The notes below the pieces were generated by a model that was given only the letters and a program-made list of their open reading frames with translations, was not told the DNA's origin and did no database searches. A stretch of DNA of 64,000 nucleotides from contig CACJOU010000007.1 in NCBI GenBank assembly GCA_902595145.1, positions 1 through 64,000 of the forward strand, written 5' to 3'. Source of the stretch: an uncultured SAR116 cluster alpha proteobacterium. GTDB taxonomy: Bacteria; Pseudomonadota; Alphaproteobacteria; Puniceispirillales; Marisalimonadaceae. Within the stretch, counting starts at the first letter, position 1. Every line of letters starts with the position of its first letter. Both the position numbers and the translations under genes were made by a program. Below, piece after piece: positions 60,772 through 64,000 of this stretch.

Positions 60772-61464
60772 TTAATTTTGTGAGAATATATTTCTAAAAA
60801 ATTTAACTTTCTCAATTCTCTCAAACAAATAAGGTTGTCTTTTTCTAATCATATTAGCAAGTGAGTTTTGCCTTATTTTTTTAATACTTTCGTATTTAAT
60901 ATTTTTAGTTTTGATTATTTTCTTATCTTCAACTTTTTTCCAATAACTTTTAACTTTAATTAGATAAGGATTATTCTTTTTTGGATCAGAAGAGTGGTAA
61001 TGCTTAATGGCTTTATCCCATGAACCATGTTTACTCTTTAATTGTTTTAAAAATGAAGCTGCATATGAAACATTAGGATTAACCTCAAACATATCGGATA
61101 TTTTCTTAAAATTATTTTTATGCCATTTGATATTAATCTGCATACAACCAACATCAATATTAAAATCGTTTTTTTTTAAATTTTTATAAACATAATTTTT
61201 CATCTGTTTTTTAGTATCAAAAAACATACTTCTGCCAGCATGATTTATTGTCCAAGGCCAAATAACAAATTTATTTTTTATTTTTCTAATTGCCTCAGCT
61301 TTTCCTATACCAACAAGAAGCCCTTTTGGGATATCAGTTTGCATTTCAATATTTTGAATTTTATTCTCACATAAATTTAATTTTTCAATTTTGTCTGCGA
61401 ATGTTTCTTTAATTGATAAAAGAAAAAATATAGTTAATATAATTGATACTTTAAATAACTTCAT
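60772..61464 (-). CDS. Lytic transglycosylase-like protein, candidate flagellar muramidase
   Basis: The 230-residue protein from ATG 61464 has a signal peptide (KLFKVSIILTIFFLLSIKET), then an SLT-like lysozyme domain: GLLVGIGKAEAIRKIKNKF, WPWTINHAGRSMFFDT, DVGCMQINIKWHKNNF and ASFLKQLKSKHGSWDKAIKH with YHSS. The Glu in GKAEA is the likely catalytic acid. The WPWTIN and GCMQIN blocks are typical of alphaproteobacterial periplasmic SLTs. A perfect sigma-54 element precedes the gene. It may open peptidoglycan for the rod, because FlgJ here lacks a muramidase domain. That link is inference. Confidence 0.8.
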   Translation of the reverse strand: MKLFKVSIILTIFFLLSIKETFADKIEKLNLCENKIQNIEMQTDIPKGLLVGIGKAEAIRKIKNKFVIWPWTINHAGRSMFFDTKKQMKNYVYKNLKKNDFNIDVGCMQINIKWHKNNFKKISDMFEVNPNVSYAASFLKQLKSKHGSWDKAIKHYHSSDPKKNNPYLIKVKSYWKKVEDKKIIKTKNIKYESIKKIRQNSLANMIRKRQPYLFERIEKVKFFRNIFSQN

Positions 61465-61474
61465 GCTTTTTATA

Positions 61475-61490
61475 AGCAATCAATGTGCCA
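61475..61490 (-). promoter_or_regulatory. Sigma-54-type promoter before the lytic transglycosylase
   Basis: Minus-strand TGGCACATTGATTGCT is a full match to TGGCAC-N5-TTGCW. By the usual -24/-12 numbering the start point falls at 61464, the first base of the ATG, which would give a leaderless mRNA. Either the site is a chance match or translation is leaderless. Confidence 0.55.
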
Positions 61491-61496
61491 GATAAA

Positions 61497-62285
61497 TTAC
61501 ATTCTTAATTTTTTATAGTCCGGTTCCCTTTTTTCTAGAAAGGCATCAATACCCTCTATGCTTTCTTTGTCACCCATGGATTTTACCATCAAATCTGTTT
61601 CCATTTGAAGCTGCTCTGAAAAATTATTTCCATAAGCAGATCTGGATAATTTCTTTATTCTAGAAATTGAATTTTGAGGAAGATTATCAAAATTTTTAGA
61701 TAATTCCAAAGCAGTTTTTTTTGCATTTCCTTTTTGTGATAAAACATTTATAGCCCCTATTTGATATAATCTAGAAGCATCTATTTTACCTCCTATCATT
61801 GCCATCTCAGACAGCATTTGACGTGGCATAGTTTCAGATAAGAATTTAGTTGCATTACCATCAGGTGACAGTCCAATTTTAACATAAGCTAGTGAAAAAA
61901 AGGTATGCTCACTCATAACTACTAAATCACAGGCCATCGCTAATGAAACACCCGCACCTGCCGCTCCACCTTCAATGGCAGAAATAATAGGTTTTGAACA
62001 ATCAAAAATAGCTTGTATTGTTCCATTTAACTGACTTAGTGCATCATATCTTTCATCTTCGGACATTGATCTTCTAGTTTTGAGGCCATTTAAATCACCT
62101 CCTGCACAAAAAAAATCACCAGCACCAGTTATAATTAATGCGTTAACTTCTTTATTATTATCTGCCATTTTGATAGTTGATTGTAATTCATCATGAAAAC
62201 CAAAAATCATTGAATTTCGTTTAGAAGGATTATTAATAGTCACTAATAATGTATTACCAATTAATTCATTTTCTATTATAGCCAT
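61497..62285 (-). CDS. Enoyl-CoA hydratase/isomerase family protein
   Basis: A 262-residue crotonase: NALIITGAGDFFCAGGDLNG (oxyanion hole), AIEGGAAGAGVSLAMACDLV and SLAYVKIGLSPDGNATKFLS, then the C-terminal FLEKREPDYKKL. In the motif where hydratases have the first catalytic Glu, this sequence has Gly (EGGAAG), and the second position reads SPDG. A hydratase is therefore less sure than an isomerase or hydrolase of the same fold. It is divergent from the glycerate kinase gene. Confidence 0.82.
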   Translation of the reverse strand: MAIIENELIGNTLLVTINNPSKRNSMIFGFHDELQSTIKMADNNKEVNALIITGAGDFFCAGGDLNGLKTRRSMSEDERYDALSQLNGTIQAIFDCSKPIISAIEGGAAGAGVSLAMACDLVVMSEHTFFSLAYVKIGLSPDGNATKFLSETMPRQMLSEMAMIGGKIDASRLYQIGAINVLSQKGNAKKTALELSKNFDNLPQNSISRIKKLSRSAYGNNFSEQLQMETDLMVKSMGDKESIEGIDAFLEKREPDYKKLRM

Positions 62286-62374
62286 TTTATTCCTATACTT
62301 TAATTATTTTATGGTTGAATTAAAAAACTTATGAAGTCATTCTTTAAGAAAATAACTAAAATTGCAAATTTATT

Positions 62375-63622
62375 ATGAATTTTAAAAAATCACTCAATTT
62401 GATTATGAATTCTGCTCTTGATGCAGCCAAACCTAAAGATAAATTTATAAGCCTTCCTCAAAAACCAAAAGGTAAACTTATTGTATTAGGTGCAGGCAAA
62501 GCAGGAGCAAGTATGGCAAAAGAATTTGAAAATACTTACGATGGCCCTCTTGAGGGTTTGGTGGTAACTAGGTATGGTCATTATACTAAAACTAAATTTA
62601 TAAAAATTGTTGAAGCATCTCATCCTGAACCAGATAAAAACGGTCTTTTAGCATCAAAAAAAATTTTTGAATTAGCCACAAAATCTTCAAAAGATGATCA
62701 TGTTGTTTTTCTTATTTCGGGAGGAGCATCATCTTTACTAACCTTACCTGCAAAAGGTGTTGACTTTGAAGAAAAACAAAGAATCAATAAACAACTTTTA
62801 AGTTGTGGTGCACCAATAAATGAAATGAATATTGTAAGACGATCTTTATCTCAAATCAAGGGAGGACGTCTTGCTCAAGCAATTTTTCCAGCAAAACTAT
62901 CAACATACATGATATCTGACATCCCTGGAGACGATCCTGCTTATATTGGTTCAGGTCCAACTATACAAGCTAATGGTTTAAATCAAGATTCAATCAAAAT
63001 ATTAGAAAAATATAAGATTTCTATAAATGACAAGTTGAGGAGTATTATAAAAAAAAATATATTACCAAAATTAAATAAATCTCCTGAATATATGCTTGCA
63101 ACTCCAATGATGGCCCTAAAAAAAGCAGCTGAAGCAGCTATTAAGCAAGACTTCATTCCTGTAATTATTTCAGATTCGCTTGAGGGAGAATCTAAAATTG
63201 AAGGTAAAAAAATGGCTGAATTAGCATTAAAAATTAAAAAAGAAAAAAAATATAAAGATATAACCCTACAAAAACCAATGTTACTTTTATCTGGTGGAGA
63301 AACTACTGTAACGGTAAAAGGTAATGGTAAAGGGGGAAGAAATACCGAGTTTATGCTATCAATGGCAATTCACTTAAAAAATACAAATGGTATAAATTGC
63401 CTTGCAATTGATACAGATGGGATTGATGGAATTGAGGATAACGCTGGAGCATATATCTCAGAAAAAACCTTGAAAAAAGCATCCTTGCTGAAAATAAACC
63501 CACTGAGTTTTTTAAATTCTAATAACTCATATGAATTTTTTAAAAAAATTGACGATTTAATTTTTACTTCACCTACCTTAACAAATGTAAATGACTTTAG
63601 AGCTGTCTTAATTCAACCTTAG
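62375..63622 (+). CDS. Glycerate 2-kinase (MOFRL/GckA family)
   Basis: A 415-residue type II glycerate kinase with LIVLGAGKAGASMAKEFENT, HPEPDKNGLLASKKIFELAT, VFLISGGASSLLTLPAKGVD and the C-terminal MOFRL part LLLSGGETTVTVKGNGKGGR with AIDTDGIDGIEDNAGAYISE. It makes 2-phosphoglycerate from glycerate. Glycerate could come from the TtuC-type dehydrogenase (tartrate) or from breakdown of glucosylglycerate by the GH13 phosphorylase, so it may connect two cassettes of this window. Confidence 0.9.
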   Translation: MNFKKSLNLIMNSALDAAKPKDKFISLPQKPKGKLIVLGAGKAGASMAKEFENTYDGPLEGLVVTRYGHYTKTKFIKIVEASHPEPDKNGLLASKKIFELATKSSKDDHVVFLISGGASSLLTLPAKGVDFEEKQRINKQLLSCGAPINEMNIVRRSLSQIKGGRLAQAIFPAKLSTYMISDIPGDDPAYIGSGPTIQANGLNQDSIKILEKYKISINDKLRSIIKKNILPKLNKSPEYMLATPMMALKKAAEAAIKQDFIPVIISDSLEGESKIEGKKMAELALKIKKEKKYKDITLQKPMLLLSGGETTVTVKGNGKGGRNTEFMLSMAIHLKNTNGINCLAIDTDGIDGIEDNAGAYISEKTLKKASLLKINPLSFLNSNNSYEFFKKIDDLIFTSPTLTNVNDFRAVLIQP

Positions 63623-63628
63623 ATTTAA

Positions 63629-64000
63629 TTATGATTTAGGAGTTGTCTTTTCAAAACCCGGAAGTTTTGATGACATATTATCAAACCATTGAATTAATTT
63701 TGACCTGTTTAATTTCCAATCTCTAACATTCCTAAATGACATATAATCAAGTGCTGTGGCTAACGCAATATTTGCCGCATCAAATCCTGTGGGGTTTGAC
63801 CAGTTAATAATATCAGTTTCTAAATAATCTAATGTTCTGTCTATTTTGCCTATTTGTAAGTCTAACCATAACTTTGAAGGTGTCTCACCTCCTGCATATC
63901 TTTCAGAATAAACTACAAGAAGGGAGGCGTCTGTTAACCCTTCAGCAAGAGCTGATCTTCTTAATATTACATCTCTTTCAAAACCATATTCAGGTATTAA
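63629..64000 (-). CDS. Glutathione S-transferase-like protein, C-terminal part
   Basis: The frame is open from the stop codon at 63629-63631 to the window edge, 123 codons. It reads as a GST C-terminal helical domain: RSALAEGLTDASLLVVYSER, LDLQIGKIDRTLDYLETDI, FDAANIALATALDYMSFRNV, then LIQWFDNMSSKLPGFEKTTP. The ANIALATALDY helix carries the conserved GST folding motif (N-capping box and Asp). The thioredoxin-like N-terminal domain lies beyond base 64000. It is convergent with the glycerate kinase gene. Confidence 0.82.
   Translation of the reverse strand, partial: LIPEYGFERDVILRRSALAEGLTDASLLVVYSERYAGGETPSKLWLDLQIGKIDRTLDYLETDIINWSNPTGFDAANIALATALDYMSFRNVRDWKLNRSKLIQWFDNMSSKLPGFEKTTPKS

Overview
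The window is AT-rich, densely coded DNA with short intergenic gaps, and it reads as a piece of a small, streamlined marine-type genome. An alphaproteobacterium is the best fit. The Fur protein has the alphaproteobacterial form, without the CxxC pairs of enterobacterial Fur, and there is a membrane ferritin/CCC1 protein of the MbfA type, a TtuC-like tartrate dehydrogenase, a MOFRL glycerate kinase, a urease operon and a polar flagellum system of the FlhF/FlhG kind. The exact lineage cannot be fixed from this stretch. I see no rRNA, tRNA, CRISPR array, insertion sequence or phage.

Bases 1-23535 form a flagellar locus. On the minus strand flgB-C-D-E-F, flgG-H-I-J-K build rod, hook, rings and hook junction. 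The FlgE hook protein is gigantic (1709 aa) and carries internal repeats. A second minus-strand group, flgP-flgT-(LysM protein)-flgA-flgM-(FlgN-like)-(membrane coiled-coil), carries parts of a Vibrio-like outer ring (H-ring) with the P-ring chaperone and the anti-sigma factor. The plus strand has flhA-flhF-flhG-fliA. Five sigma-54 type promoter elements (GG-N10-GC) sit at the heads of these units. A sixth lies far away, in front of a lytic transglycosylase at 61 kb, which may be the muramidase that the short FlgJ lacks.

Bases 23.6-28.2 kb hold small and poorly known genes: a nitrile-hydratase-leader-like (NHLP-type) protein, a Sel1/TPR secreted protein, a Cys-rich secreted protein, a coiled-coil protein paired with a ParA-like ATPase, a stand-alone cyclic-nucleotide-binding domain and an orphan FliL. 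Two small units that are easy to miss lie here. One is a 26-codon ORF with its own promoter, an ideal Shine-Dalgarno sequence and a terminator; the other is a 58-codon ORF.

Bases 28.2-36.0 kb contain threonine synthase, a TtuC-like dehydrogenase and an iron island: FbpB permease, Fur, a dehydrogenase, FbpA binding protein and MbfA. Several Fur boxes are readable. One lies inside a strong promoter that drives a predicted ~87-nt structured RNA with an anti-Shine-Dalgarno loop, a candidate iron-responsive small RNA.

Bases 36.0-48.8 kb are catabolic: a four-carbon acid-sugar cassette (beta-decarboxylating dehydrogenase, monooxygenase-like protein, OtnK-type kinase, RraA-like aldolase), then a fatty-acid or ring-acid type CoA cassette (two acyl-CoA dehydrogenases, enoyl-CoA hydratase, thiolase, alpha/beta hydrolase, SDR, membrane protein, MFS carrier, class III CoA-transferase). 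Bases 49-54.9 kb hold an MBL-fold hydrolase and a complete ureDABCEFG operon. Bases 54.9-58.7 kb hold a three-gene glucosylglycerate-type compatible-solute cassette. The rest carries an MFS carrier, nitroreductase, lytic transglycosylase, enoyl-CoA hydratase, glycerate 2-kinase and the C-terminal part of a glutathione S-transferase-like protein.
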